A DNA stretch of 64,000 bases from Durusdinium trenchii (lineage: Eukaryota > Sar > Dinophyceae > Suessiales > Symbiodiniaceae), in NCBI GenBank assembly GCA_963970005.1, contig CAXAMN010003558.1, positions 896,519 to 960,518 on the forward strand, in the 5' to 3' direction. Numbering within the stretch: position 1 is the stretch's first letter; the number at the start of each line of letters is the position of its first letter. Under the pieces are notes generated by a model. The model was not told the origin of the DNA. It was given only the letters and a program-made list of their open reading frames with translations, and ran no database searches. A program made the position numbers and the translations under genes. Shown piece by piece: positions 1-11,403 of the stretch.

Positions 1-1020
1 GAACGGGGTATCTCACTGTAAGTGTACAGTCTCTGCTGGACAACCTGCCAAACTCGAGGAGGCAGAATGTATTAGGACGTCCGAGGGAATGCTGTTGCTG
101 AATCTGCAGCAACAACTACTCCGGATCTTCAATCGATTCTCAGGGACGTGGAGCGAAAGAAGAGATTGGGCGAGGACCCTGGACCCTGGGCCCATCTGAT
201 CCAATCTATGGATCGTCTTCATATAACTTCATCTACCGGATTATGCGGACTCCGATGAAGCTTGAAGACAGCCGTTTTGCGCTTGGCCAAGCGTGTCCGA
301 GCGGAGAAAATGGCGCAAATGGGCACTTTGGGGCTTCTGGCTCTGGCGGCCAAATGGGTTTGAATTTTAATAGGGAAACCCTCCCCCATTGGGTTGTGGT
401 AGATGTCTTCTTCCAGAGGGTCGTTATTTGGGGGGGGTCGCTCTTGCCATAACCCAAGACACGCCTGTGTCTGACCTGGGAGGCCCAACTTGGGCCGCCG
501 ATGAAGCAATTGAATCAACTGCGACAACAAGACCTGACCGCGCGACCGGTGTTCAGTTCGGTGAGGTACTGCAAAACCAGTTGAATGAGGTGTGGCAATG
601 AAGAAAGACAGAAGCACACTCACAACCAGAAGCAGGGAAATCATGGGTTTTTGTTTTAATATGTATATGTTTTTTTGTGCTGGCTCCAGATCAGGTGTGT
701 GGGTTTCCTCCAAAGAGAGTCTGCAAAGGATTCAAGGCTACTTTGCCATTTACCCCCTGGTTGTGATCAATGGACGACTAGCTGAGTTGTCCATGTCACT
801 GGATGAGGGGAGGTTCTTTAGGCCCAGCAACCAAGAGACGCTCTGCCTGGTTTCCCCGAGACGCGGCTGGACCAGATGGCGGCTCGGGAAAAGCGAGGAC
901 TTCTTCAGTCCACTCACAGATGGGTGTGTATTAGAATAGGGAGATCCTGGGAGGACCCCTCAGTTCAGACCGATGCTTTTATGTTATGACACGAAATCCA
1001 TTTTTGCGTTGGGAGGCCTC
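1..1020. other. No confident gene
   Basis: Open frames exist on both strands at about 220-710, but none combines a convincing acceptor, donor and codon bias. I see no repeat of note before the dispersed-repeat array that follows. Confidence 0.4.
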
Positions 1021-1360
1021 CCTACTAATAACAAGAAGCTACGAACGGGGCTCCTGGCATCGCTACTAGTAACAAGGACGCTACTAGGGGCTCCTGGCCT
1101 TACTACTAGGAGCAAGGATGCTACTAGGAGCTACTTGGGAGACCCCATCTCCTCCGATCTCGCCCAGTGGCCCCATCGCTCACCGGCTCGGACTCCTCCT
1201 CAGGCGAGAGGCCGTCAGGCGAGAGGCAGTGCCGCGTGCGAAAAACACCTCTATGCTCCGTTCGTAGCTTCTTGTTACTAGTAGCGATGCCAGGAGCCCC
1301 GTTCGTAGCGTCCTTGCTCCTAGCAGTAAGGCCAGGAGCCCCTAGTAGCTTTCTAGGGAA
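1021..1360. repeat. Fold-back of the CTACTAG dispersed repeat
   Basis: The left arm (about 1021-1135) is a run of monomers such as GCTACTAGTAACAAGGACG and GGGGCTCCTGGC. The right arm (about 1268-1360) is nearly its reverse complement, with about 130 bases between them. Read from either side the order is the same: AAGAAGCTACGAACGG, then GGCTCCTGGCATCGCTACT, then GGCCTTACT. A single strand could fold into a long hairpin. The same family recurs at least a dozen times in the window. Confidence 0.85.
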
Positions 1361-2553
1361 AGGGGGGTGATTCTTTCACGAAAAACACCGGGGGGCCCTG
1401 ATGTCTATTCTTTCCCAGATGTTGAATGTCACTTTCCAGCGCACAACCAGCACTCTTAAGTAGAGGACATTCTATAGACGAAAACGATCTTTCGCCCTGC
1501 AAACTCCAACATCACTTTCGGAAAGCGACCAATTATGGACTCTTCAGTCCATATTTTATTATTGAAGCTCATCTAAGCTGCGTCCTGGTAGTCCCAATCC
1601 ATCCACGTTCCGGCTGGGCCGCCCCCACGCTTCGGCTCTCAACAGTACCCATGCGCTTTCGTCGGGTGGCGGCCTCGAGTCGGTCGAGTCGCAGCCAACG
1701 GTCGAGTCGGCACATCGAGGCCGAAGACATCGGGATCCACCTGCAGTTGCCTTGAATCCTTAGAACCAGCCGTGTAGGTCGTTTTCCCATGTTTTCCCAG
1801 TCCAGGTCTCATCCATTCATTAAGGTGTCTTTTTCTTCCGGAACCTTGGGTGTCGGAATGGTGTGTCTCAACACTCTGAGAAGAGTGGAAGTCTTTCAAT
1901 CCACTTGATCCGAACAAAAACTACGTCACACCTGCAATTCGCAGAAAATCCAGCTGAAATAGCAATGGAGGTACAAAGGAATACAGAGTATACAATGGTA
2001 GTAGTGAAGGTCCAAGTCTACACAACAATATCTTTTGTGACCATGTTCTTTGCTTCTGTGCTTGTGGTTGCATCTGAAGCACAAGGAAAGCTATATCAAT
2101 CATTGTTCTTGGAAAACAGCTTTGAAAGAAAGGACACAAGAGCTAAAACTCTAAAAAGATTCACAACAACTACATACAAAGAAAGAACAGATGCATTGAT
2201 CTATAGATATATGACAGCATGATAGTTGCTGGTCACTGGTGAAGACACAAAGTCACAGGTCTTGCAAAACGCCACCGCCATATATCATATTTATCAGCAT
2301 CCAATCTAAAAGGATTATATTATATAAGGGAAAACTGGAGGAGCGGATTAGGCTGGACCTCGCAAATGCCTCTAATTAACTTGCCTAACGGCTTAAATCA
2401 TTATCTGTTCCATCTGTTCGCTAGGTACCACTGCTATATGCCATGAATTGCCATTGTATGCCAAGGGGGGGTTCTCCTTTTCCTTTCCGACCGTTTTCAG
2501 ACCAAACCCCATCCCCAGTGACTCAGCAAAACTCCCTTCTGCTCCCCACTCAC
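1361..2553. other. No gene seen
   Basis: AT-rich stretches (1900-2340) alternate with GC-rich ones. No exon with matching splice signals and no structured repeat were found. Confidence 0.35.
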
Positions 2554-2644
2554 TCCGCCACTCCGCCCGAACTCGTCCCGCACAAAGACCGCTTCGCACC
2601 TGGGACCCTTCCAGCCATGCAGTGTCTCAACCCGACCCGACGAG
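2554..2644 (-). CDS. Internal exon, unknown protein
   Basis: A 91-base minus exon lies between a pyrimidine-rich acceptor (GCTTTCTCAG) and a GTGAGT donor. The frame is open throughout (GRVETLHGWKGPRCEAVF then VRDEFGRSGG), with one leading base and phase 0 at the end. Third positions are mostly G or C. The family is not recognised. Confidence 0.55.
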
Positions 2645-3179
2645 CTGAGAAAGCTGGAGCCAGGAGAGCGGAGCGGGGGTGGAGGAACGCAGGCTTTACA
2701 TGGCTTTGGGCCCATGGCTTTACATGGCTTCATCCGAATCGTGTATTTTCTCTGAAAAGGATGGGGCTCCTGTCTTAGAAGAACGCAGCGCAGCACACAT
2801 ACTCAGCTCCTATAGTCGTCTTAGAATCCAGTCCGAAAAGTCTCAAACGAGGTGTCGTTGAAGCCAATCGGTGCATGCGTGACAGATCAATGAGGTAGCC
2901 CCAACACAACCACCCATAGACTCCAACAGAGGTTCTTCAGCACATGCTCTGGTGGGAGTGATCCACAGACTGGAGCTTCATTTGTATACATCATACATCT
3001 GTCGAGACAACGTTACACCTTGTCCTCGTGCAGATGAACATGGACTCTCAAAACCTTGTAGAGAGATGTAGAGAAAAATGGTCGAAACCACGGGGTAATT
3101 GTCAGGGTCCATGTTAGTCTGCAGGGGGATACTATGTTGCATCATGTTACTACCTTTCGATTCTGCTCTGCTCATGTTT

Positions 3180-3246
3180 TGCCCTCGACGATTCGCAAGA
3201 GCCGCTGCGGGAGCTGCATCGCTGCGTGCACATCGCTTTGCGCCTC
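3180..3246 (-). CDS. Possible exon, unknown protein
   Basis: After an acceptor (ATATCCTGCGAG) the minus strand is open as AQSDVHAAMQLPQRLLRIVE. It starts in phase 0, which fits the phase-0 end of the exon at 3443-3519. The donor is not clear, so the lower boundary is approximate. Confidence 0.35.
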
Positions 3247-3442
3247 GCAGGATATAGGAGGACCAGAGTCTCGATCAAACAGGACAAGAAGCGAACATGT
3301 CCGAGAAAGCCTCTACTGGTCTTCCTCAGCTCTTTGCTGTATTTCAAGATTTTTGTGTTTCTGGGGGTTCCCCTTTTGAACGATGCTTGCTTTCTCCTCT
3401 CATTGAACTGGATCCTTTCGAAGCTAACGCTGTCATTTTCAC

Positions 3443-3519
3443 CTGGCGCCGCCCGCGACCGAACCCCACGCGCCAGCGACCCGTCGCGAGCTCCGTCATC
3501 GGCGGAGCGAGCTGATGTC
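3443..3519 (-). CDS. Internal exon, unknown protein
   Basis: A 77-base minus exon has a strong acceptor (CTTCCTCCGCCCAG) and a GTGAAA donor. It reads HQLAPPMTELATGRW then RVGFGRGRRQ, a basic segment with GC-rich third positions. Two leading bases and a phase-0 end. A plus-strand open frame over the same bases is its shadow. No family recognised. Confidence 0.6.
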
Positions 3520-4008
3520 CTGGGCGGAGGAAGTTAGCTATATATAGTAGCAGCTTCGTGCTAGTAGCAATGCACTTGTTACTAATATACATATATATAT
3601 ATTATGTGATGCACCTGCTACTAGTAGCGGAGGAGGCTCGGAGGCAGGTTTTGGGTGTTCGGTGGATTGGATCCGACGAAGCCTGCTGAGATACAGCCAT
3701 GACTAGTGACTCTGCGATGAGTGAGGGAACAAAAATAGATCCATGATGATCCATGGTGTGCAAAATAATCAAGGATAACATCAACTACACCCCCTGAAAT
3801 TTAGATACAATCGGGGGAAGGAACGCCCGAATGAAAGGACCTACACTTCACCCAAACTGGGTCATCAAACCCCTCTAGCCTTGCTTCCACTGGTGCGGAA
3901 AAGCAACTACGCCAGGAATCGTGTGTGAACATAGACGATCATCCTACCAAAAATGCGGGGATGGCTCAAAGCATTCATTTTGATCCGGTCATATCCTGTC
4001 ACCCTCAC

Positions 4009-4053
4009 ATCTGGGTGCAGGAAGGTCTCCTGTACCAAAGGCTCTTCTGGTTC
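4009..4053 (-). CDS. Small exon, unknown protein
   Basis: A 45-base minus exon (EPEEPLVQETFLHPD, phase 0 to phase 0) ends at a GTGAGG donor and follows an acceptor ending GGCAAG. A 100-codon plus frame over the same DNA has no splice support and is taken as a shadow. Confidence 0.5.
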
Positions 4054-4370
4054 CTTGCCGCCCAAGAGCGGTTGACGACTAGAGCAGTGTGGCCAAAGGT
4101 GTGCTTCGCCATACAAGCTCAGTTGCCGGATAGAATGATACTTAACACTATTGAGGACTGGGCTTCCAGACTTCCTCCCGGGTCCTTTGTTAGCCGAAAA
4201 GTGCTTCTCATGGGTGACAGGCAGTGACGTTTAGGTCACGAGTTTAGGTCGTTGAGGTCAATTCACTTGATTCCGTGCTGATCTGTCAAAGATGTCGTTC
4301 CCTGAGGAAAAACAAGATGGAACCCACGAACCCGAATGCAAACACGTTCGAAAAACTACATATGTCCAAA

Positions 4371-5523
4371 TGACACTCTTGTAGGACACTCTTGTGGGAC
4401 ACTCTTCTGGGACTAGGACACTCTTGTGGGTCACTCTTGTAGGAAACTCTTGTGGGACACTCTTCTGGGACACTCTTGTAGGACACTCTTGTAGGACACT
4501 CTTGTGGGTCACTCTTGTAGGAAACTCTTGTGGGACACTCTTGTAGGACACTCTTGTGAGACACTCTTGAGCAACACTGTTGCGGGACACTCTTGTGGGA
4601 CACTCTTGTGGGACACTCTTATAGGACACTCTTGTGGGTCACTCTTGTGGGAAACTCTTGTAGGACACTCTTGTAGGACACTCTTGTGGGACACTCTTAT
4701 AGGACACTCTTGTGGGACACTCTTGTGGGACACTCTGGTAGGGCACTCTTGTGGGACACTCTTGTAGGACACTCTTGCGGGACTCTCTTCNNNNNNNNNN
4801 GGGACACTCTTGTAGGACACTCTTGTAGGACACTCTTGTGGGTCACTCTTGTAGGACACTCTTGTGGGACACTCTTGTAGGACACTCTTGTGGGACACTC
4901 TTTTAGGACACTCTTGTGGAACACTCTTGTGGGACACTCTTGTAGGACACTCTTGTGGGACACTCTTGTAGGACACTCTTGTGGGACACTCTTGTGAGAC
5001 ACTCTTATGGGACACTCTCGTGGGTCACTTGCGGGACACTCTTCTGGGACACTCTTTCAGGAAACTCTTGTGGGACACTCTTGTAGGACACTCTTGTGGG
5101 ACACTCTTGTAGGACACTCTTGTGGGATACTCTTGTCGGACACTATTAAGGGACACTCTTGTGGGACACTCTTGTGGGACACTCTTATAGGACACTCTTG
5201 TGGGACACTCTTGTGGGACACTCTTGTAGGACACTCTTGTAGGACACTCTTGTGGGTCACTCTTGTAGGAAACTCTTGTGGGACGCTCTTGTAGGACACT
5301 CTTGTGGGACACTCTGTGGGACACTCTTGTGGGACACTCTTGTGGGACACTCTTGTGGGACAGTCTTGTAGGACACTCTTGTGGGACACTCTTTTGGGAC
5401 ACTCTTGTGGGACACTCTTGTAGGACACTCTTGTGGGATACTCCTGTAGGACACTCTTAAGGGGCACTCTTGTGAGACACTCTAGTGGAACACTGTTGCG
5501 GGACACTCTTGTGGGACATTCTT
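4371..5523. repeat. 12-bp minisatellite array, about 96 copies
   Basis: The core unit is GGACACTCTTGT, with variants GTAGGACACTCT and GTGGGTCACTCT and occasional 1-4 base slips. Because 12 is a multiple of 3, several frames stay open on both strands and give fake proteins made of SYKSVPQECPTRV-like blocks. A run of 10 N at 4791-4800 sits inside, so the true copy number is unknown. No other copy of the unit is seen in the window. Confidence 0.97.
4791..4800. other. Assembly gap (10 N)
   Basis: Ten N characters inside the 12-bp satellite. The short fixed length suggests a placeholder for a collapsed or unresolved part of the array. Confidence 0.95.
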
Positions 5524-5639
5524 CCAGCTCCCACCTAAAGTTGTACTACAAGGTCGCCAGTTCTCACCTTCCACCTCCATAGATTGCTTCGCGTACGAAA
5601 GTTGTACTACAAAGTCGCCAGTTCTCAGCTTCCGGCGCC

Positions 5640-5848
5640 GGACAAATTGCACTCTCGCCTGCATTTCGCGCACTCGACACGCACGATCTCCGCAGAGGGT
5701 GGTGCGGGCACCGGACAAATCGCACTCTCGCCTGCATTTCGCGCACTCGACACGCACGATCTCCGCAGAGGGTTGCGCGCGCATGGGACAGATCGCACTC
5801 TCGCCTGCATTTCGCACACTCGACACGCACGATCTCCGCAGAGGGTTG
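5640..5848. repeat. 73-bp tandem repeat, about 2.9 copies
   Basis: Copies begin at 5640, 5713 and 5786, each with GGACARATYGCACTCTCGCC and then a stretch ending CTCCGCAGAGGG. They differ at a handful of positions. All frames stay open for a while, which creates repeated peptides that should not be read as a gene. Confidence 0.92.
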
Positions 5849-5849
5849 C

Positions 5850-5960
5850 GCGTCAAGTCTCCAAAACGAGCGTTTCGTTCGAGACTTCCTCAAAAACTCA
5901 CACGTCAAAGTCTGCAAAACGAGCGTTTCGTACGAGACTTCCTCCAAAAGTCAAGCGGAA
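5850..5960. repeat. 52-bp tandem repeat, two copies
   Basis: Two neighbouring copies carry AAAACGAGCGTTTCGT followed by CGAGACTTCCTC, directly after the 73-bp array. The core CGAGCGTTTCGTTCGAGAC is partly self-complementary. Confidence 0.85.
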
Positions 5961-7971
5961 ACACCCATCGGAGCACACACACATCACGCAGCCCTGCCAA
6001 GCACACGCCAATCCCAATGTGACAGCGACATTCACCTCTAATTACCACAGCTCACAACCTCACGATTCCCTGCGCCTGCCATGAATCTTTCCGCGTCCAC
6101 ACGTCCAACGCGCACAAAGTACTGCACCTTTCACGAAATGTCACCTCCGTCACGCCTCGCAACCTCACGATTCCCTGCGCCTGCCACGAGAATCGCACTT
6201 CCACGCCTCAAAGCCCGCACAAAGTCCTGCGCCTGCCACGAAAAGTGACAATATCATCTCATGTGAGCTTCAACAAAATTTGCACCACACCACATGTTTG
6301 GAATGATTTTCGACCCGTTCTGAGCACACTCCCATCCACAAAAATCGCCATTTCCGCTGAGACTTGTCACGAAAACCGAGCTTCGATGCCACACCCTGAA
6401 ACGCAAATCCCAATGGCACGGCCACATCCAACACCCCAAAAACACGACTCTCCAAACGCTAATCCCAATGGAACTGCGCAGCAATCTGCGGATCTCACAA
6501 AACGCTGCGCCTGTGCAGCGAAATGCATCACGTTTCTTGCGCGACATGTCATTGTCATGCAAATCACAATGGAATAGCGGCGCAAACTGACACGTGACAC
6601 ATCATTGCAAAGTCACTTGCAAAAGCTTCCCCCAATGGCAGCGAATTTGAGACGCAACGACGACGACAAACGACGACAAACGACGACAGACGACGACAAA
6701 CGACGACAGACGACGAGACGACGCAAGCCATGCAAACATAGCTCCAACCCCCAGACCCCCAACTATAAACGGGAACCCTTCGCTACGCATTCGGGAAAAA
6801 GGAAAACATTGAAGTCCTCCAAACATGTTCAGTCCTCCAGACTCCATCCTTCACATGAAAAACACCATCCTTCACACATCCAACTCAGCTTACTCTGCTC
6901 CTGGAGATGACCATGTGCTTCAGGGACACCGCGCTGCTCCAGCGGCGCTGTCGAGCCCAGCACCTCCATCCTCGAAGTGGTTTTCGGCACCGACGGCGCT
7001 GGGCGAGTTTATAGGTTGCTGCTTCTCATTATGTAATTAGATATTTTAGTAGGATATACGTATAGTTTTTAACTTGTTCTTGGGCCCTTTTTATAGCACC
7101 AGCCACATCTCTGCGAACAACACACTCAGCTCAAACATGCTTCTAAGATCCCAGACACTCCGAGGCCGACGTCCATCTGGACCGCCAAGTCCTCCTTCAC
7201 CTCCTACAGTTTTGCAGCTGGTGGACTGACATCACATCCCTAACAAGTCCCGAACAGGTCCCTACTAAGCATGGCCCTCGCAAGCTCCTCACCTCCTCTT
7301 CCTCATCATCCGAGCCAGAGTTCGCCGGAGGAATCAACACTTCCTGGCATGGGAGTAGGCCCTGACCCTCCAACTACCTGACTACCTCATCCTGACTGAA
7401 AAGTGAACCTACATGAACCTACACCTGCTCAAACTGTGTTCGCCTAAGCCCTCAGCCCTCACCATCTCGTTGATCGCTTCCCCAGTTCCCTCACCCCACC
7501 GGCACATCAGGCACGGCCACGATCTCCGGATCGCATGACGGGCCGCTGGCCCTGCTGGCCCCGCAGTCGACCGCGTTCTGCGCGAGGAAGGCGCGGACCG
7601 AGGAGAGGGCATGGCTCTCCTATCGGCTGCAGACTCCCCACCCTAGACTCCAAGTCAACTCATCCAGAGTCCAAGATGTTCCAAATACCGTACGTACGTA
7701 TGACGGGTCCTTAGAGATACCTTAGTAACTTCGGGTGGTGGGATCCTCGACGGAAACGGGCCGCAAGTGGGCTCCTCTGTGCTCTAAGAGGGGGTCCATG
7801 AAGGAAGTGGTTCTTTAGCTTAACGGGCCGCAAGAAGTGGATGACTAATATGATGGTCAGAACATGTCATATATGAAAGCCATGGGAATTGCCTTGTGCA
7901 TGCTGCCTCGCGCCAGAAAGGGATCGTGTGAGCACTGTGCCATGTGATCATGGAGACAGCCAGGCTGTCAC
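5961..7971. other. Gene-poor stretch with short repeats
   Basis: No exon with splice support was found. It holds a CGACGACAAACGACGACAGA run at about 6655-6722, repeated phrases around CCTGCGCCTGCCACGA at 6070-6240, and a GTACGTACGTA run near 7688. Confidence 0.4.
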
Positions 7972-8041
7972 CTCACGGCAATGGCTCTCCATCGACATGC
8001 CAAGAGCCAAGACTGTCCCATTGTATTGGCCAGGCCAGCCA
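7972..8041 (-). CDS. Small exon, unknown protein
   Basis: A 70-base minus exon lies between acceptor CATCCTTCATAG and donor GTGACA. The frame GWPGQYNGTVLALGMSMES then HCRE is open and ends in phase 0. No family recognised. Confidence 0.45.
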
Positions 8042-8388
8042 CTATGAAGGATGTGGTCGGAATGAAGGGATTGCATCAAGGGGAAAGAAATCGTGGTAGA
8101 CGATGCATAGACTGCTTTTTCCTGTTCCGATTTGGTTTTTTCTTCAAATCCATTAGTATAGACAGGACAGGCACGCTCGTCAGGTGCGCGCATGCCATGA
8201 AGAGCACGAGGTTTGTTCTTGGCAAGCTGGAAAGGTGTCAGTCAGCGATGCACAGAAGAAGCTTGGATACTAAGGCAACCATCCTAGAAAACGTAGCAAT
8301 TAAGATAGTGACTGTACATATATATATAATATACAGTAGTAAGTCCGCACCACCTGCGACTCCCTCACAAGAACCGGCATGAACAAAC

Positions 8389-8533
8389 CCAAAACAGCGA
8401 GAACACTGCCAACCCACAGTAAGTTTGGGAAAGGTGCTTTGGCGCACGCGGCTCGTCGTGCCCCTCGTGGTGCAATGGAAGTGGGTCAACACTTGATGCC
8501 TGTGTCTGTTGGGCTCACGGCCCTTGGGCATGG
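8389..8533 (-). CDS. Probable exon, unknown protein
   Basis: The minus frame reads MPKGREPNRHRHQVLTHF and continues with CTTRGTTSRVRQSTF, then ends with WQCSRCF. The acceptor is TGCCTTTGGAG and the donor GTTTGT. It is basic and rich in Cys and His, without a clear zinc-finger spacing. Boundaries are tentative. Confidence 0.35.
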
Positions 8534-8739
8534 CTCCAAAGGCAGGATTCCCCAAGCATGACATAACTTTTGGTGAACCAATTTGGTAAGTGCTGTTTCC
8601 AACCCACTGTCCCAATGTCCAATCCCATGTTCATCCCCAAGTCACCCAGTAGCCTCCGACTCACTAACATCGGCTTTGTGGAGTGGTTGTCCACACCTGG
8701 ACAAATAGAAGTGACCCGAGTCTGACCCAAAAGTCTGAC

Positions 8740-8863
8740 CTTCCGTTTCCACTTCCAGACATCGGTCGTTCTTCCGAACCGTTCCTCCAGTGGTCCAATC
8801 CGCGGCTTCTTCGCATCGCTGCGGGCCTTCTCCGCCTCGGTGCGTTGGATCGAACGAAGCATT
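8740..8863 (-). CDS. Internal exon, charged segment
   Basis: A 124-base minus exon has acceptor CTTGTTTCAG and donor GTCAGA. It encodes a charged, probably helical segment: RSIQRTEAEKARSDAKKPRI, GPLEERFGRTTD, VWKWKRK. Third positions are strongly GC. No domain recognised. Confidence 0.6.
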
Positions 8864-8870
8864 CTGAAAC

Positions 8871-9020
8871 AAGTGCCACGCTAGTAGTAACAAGTGCCTT
8901 ACTAATAGTAACAAAAAGCTATTATTATTAAACATTAAAAATATAATAATAGCTTCTTGTTACTAGTAAGGCACTTGTTACTAGAAGCGATGCACTTGTT
9001 ACTACTAGCTTCTTGTTACT
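8871..9020. repeat. Fold-back of the CTACTAG dispersed repeat, AT-rich centre
   Basis: The left side carries AACAAGTGCCTTACTAATAG and AGCTATTATTATTA. The right side carries their reverse complements TAATAATAGCTTCTTGTTAC and TAGTAAGGCACTTGTT. The arms meet around about 8938, giving a nearly perfect hairpin with a short loop. Confidence 0.85.
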
Positions 9021-9257
9021 TGTCATATGAATCATATGAATGATGTATGTATGATGTGTATCTAAGTACCAGCATCCTGGAATCCTGTCTGGGTGTTGTG
9101 GCTGGACTACCCCACCCAGACAGGATGGTGGTATAGTAAGAACCCAACCCAACTAGCGACCCAATGATGCTTTGATTCGCTCCCAAACTCTGAATGTGTA
9201 AAAGCTAGACAAAGCCGTTCTGGTGAGGCTGAATGACATCAGAATCATCATTCAACA

Positions 9258-9424
9258 AATTCAGAACATCTCCCAGATTTCAAGCAGCGATGTTGTGCTG
9301 AGCATCCACGCGGGCTCTTCGATGGGATTCAACAAGAGGAACTTTGGCTTGTCAGGATCCAAATCCAGGCGTTCCATTTCAGCTGCGATCCGCCCAAGAT
9401 CTTTGGCGCGGCTTGATATAGGGG
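9258..9424 (-). CDS. Exon, possibly C-terminal
   Basis: After an acceptor ending ATATCAAG the minus frame reads RAKDLGRIAAEMERLDLDP, then DKPKFLLLNPIEEPAWMLST and TSLLEIWEMF, and stops at TGA. Codon bias is good. Either this is the last exon of a gene read from about 12.7 kb, or a donor lies just before the stop. No family recognised. Confidence 0.55.
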
Positions 9425-9949
9425 TGTTGATGTAGCGGGCGTTTGTGAGCGGAAGGTGTTTCGAAACCGGAAGCTTCGGTTTGGTGCGAGTATGGGTATG
9501 GCATGAGTCAACCTTCTGTGTGGGACGGTATGACTATGGGATCGTTGGCAAGCCTCTAGGGGCTGTAGATTGTTCAAGCATGTTATAACATGTTGTAGAT
9601 CAGTTCAGCTTCTGTGCTGCTTCAGAAGGACAGAAACGTGCGTTTTTTTTTAAAGAAGGCTGGGCAACGTGTCGGTTTTTGATGCGTCGATCTGTTGGGC
9701 CTGAGTCTTTTGACTTCGTGTCAGGAGTGGTACAAGGCACGTGGGCGGTTGTAGTCAACTTCTACGGGGACTTCTCAGAAATGTAACATTTAATTTATGG
9801 TTGTTCTTGTTCGTCTGTTGGATGTGAAAGTTGATGCATTGAGCCAGATCCTTCACATGTATTCACATGTGATATAATTAATATATAATTCACAACCATA
9901 TAAGCTCCCATCTGCTTTCAGTTTCTGGCTTCTCCCAGGCTCTTCATTC

Positions 9950-10190
9950 GGCTGGCAGCTTCTCGGGTATACAGGTAGGGACTTCCTCCAGCAACCAAAA
10001 GCCGAAGACCTGGTCATTGGCCCTTTCCAGGACCTCCAAAAACTCAAGATATCTCAACTGAGGGCTCAAGTCGACCATTTCTCGGTTCCATTGTCGGACT
10101 TTTGACCTGGACGATGCTGCTGTGCGAGCGCTTGGAAGGCGGGGATCGGCGATGCCATCCACCGACCAGCTGAGGTATTCGATTGACTTG
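9950..10190 (-). CDS. Exon, unknown protein
   Basis: The minus frame is open as SRSKVRQWNREMVDLSPQL, RYLEFLEVLERANDQVF, GFWLLEEVPTCIPEKLPAE. This looks like an amphipathic helical stretch. A neighbouring frame takes over at the low end, so the donor lies near 9950. The acceptor is not fixed. Confidence 0.45.
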
Positions 10191-10889
10191 GATGGTGGGC
10201 CCTGCTTGGCTTGGTGGAGCCAAAGACAGGATATTGCAAGGGCTTTCTTGAAAAACAAAGAAATGCATTGAAAAGGGCTGAAATGTAGCTATTTGGAAGA
10301 CTCAGACAAGTTTAGGTCTGTTCAGTCTGGGGGTGTGTTTTTTTCAGCTTTGGTCAACATCGACAGGGCCACCGGAAAGGGACTCTCTCATAAATGTATT
10401 TTGAAAAAGGAAAGGCGTCTGCCCAACCTGTTTGTGCGCCATCTTGCATGGTGTTCTTTGCAGTTACAAGACGAAAACCAGCCTTTCTTCGACAGAATCT
10501 GTTCGTTCTTGAAGTTGTTTGTTTGTTCGTGATCCGATATCTGGGAGTACAGCTTCAAAAAGATTCGAACAATGCACCGTAGGACACCGAAGGTAAGCAT
10601 GAGTGCTCCAGGCACTTAGACCATGCGGTCAAAGCACTTAGGTTTATGGATTTTGACACCAAGCAGTTCACAATGATGTAGTTTAGCATGTTCCAAAGAA
10701 AGCGCCAAACTGGTGTGAATGGCAGGCATGTGCCAGCATGGATGGTATGCCCACCCGCAGTTAGCTGGGCATGACATTCATCTGCCATGTCCGAACGTGC
10801 TGGAAGCGTGGGCCTGTATATGTTAGGAGGCTGACTGGCAAAAGAGTAATAAGTAATAAGTTGCTTCTGGAGTGGCTCTGAGGCCATTC

Positions 10890-10962
10890 ACTAGGAACAA
10901 GAGGACACTAGGAACAAAGCGCTACTAGGGGCTCCTGGCCTTACTAGGAACAAAGCCAAGAA
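10890..10962. repeat. CTACTAG dispersed repeat
   Basis: Three monomers: AGGAACAAGAGGACACTAGG, AACAAAGCGCTACTAGG and GGCTCCTGGCCTTACTAGG. Confidence 0.8.
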
Positions 10963-11059
10963 AAGTGCCCTGCCTCCCCCACCCGTCCTTTGGTCAGCTT
11001 CGTGGGGGGGCTATTAATCAAGAGTACTACATTAAACCATCCATAGCTAGTGATTTTTG

Positions 11060-11240
11060 CCCGTGGCTTGTTGTGGCTCACTTGCTTTCCGGACCTTTCC
11101 GTCAACCTGGAGCCTCTTGGATAGAGGGTAGCGGACCAGTCCACATGTCCAACGAAATGGCGACCTGGGCTGAAGACCTGGGCCCTGGGAGTTGTAACAT
11201 GTTGCAACCACCTGAGCATTTCGGTGCGAACCCTGGCTTT
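11060..11240 (-). CDS. Possible exon, unknown protein
   Basis: Directly after a pyrimidine-rich acceptor (ACCTCAGCCTTTCAG) the minus strand is open as KARVRTEMLRWLQHV, then FSPGRHFVGHVDW. The donor is not identified. Codon bias is moderate. Confidence 0.3.
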
Positions 11241-11248
11241 CAAAGCTG

Positions 11249-11403
11249 AAAGGCTGAGGTAAGAAACTGGTCTGGCATTCGCACAAACAGCGAAGGGTGT
11301 TCATTCGGACGCCGGTGGTGCTTCTTCAGGAAATCAGGCCGTAAATCCTTTCTGCCGCTTCCGCCGCAGAAGGCCTCCAGCGCGGCGACCCAGTGGAATG
11401 CGA
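11249..11403 (-). CDS. Exon, unknown protein
   Basis: Acceptor GTCTCATCGCCCAG is followed by VAFHWVAALEAFCGGSGR, KDLRPDFLKKHHRRPN, EHPSLFVRMPDQFLTSA. GC-rich third positions support coding. The frame reaches a stop at 11240, so a donor must precede it, possibly before the GTGCGA at the end. Confidence 0.5.

Noticed and set aside
3297..3515. Protein-like plus frame (72 codons)
   Set aside because: The minus strand has an exon with strong acceptor and donor at 3443-3519; the plus frame is its complement.
4258..5506. Several 90-170 codon frames of repeated four-residue blocks
   Set aside because: Artefacts of the 12-bp satellite.
4371..5960. CRISPR-like tandem repeats
   Set aside because: No unique spacers between repeats and a eukaryotic setting; these are minisatellites.
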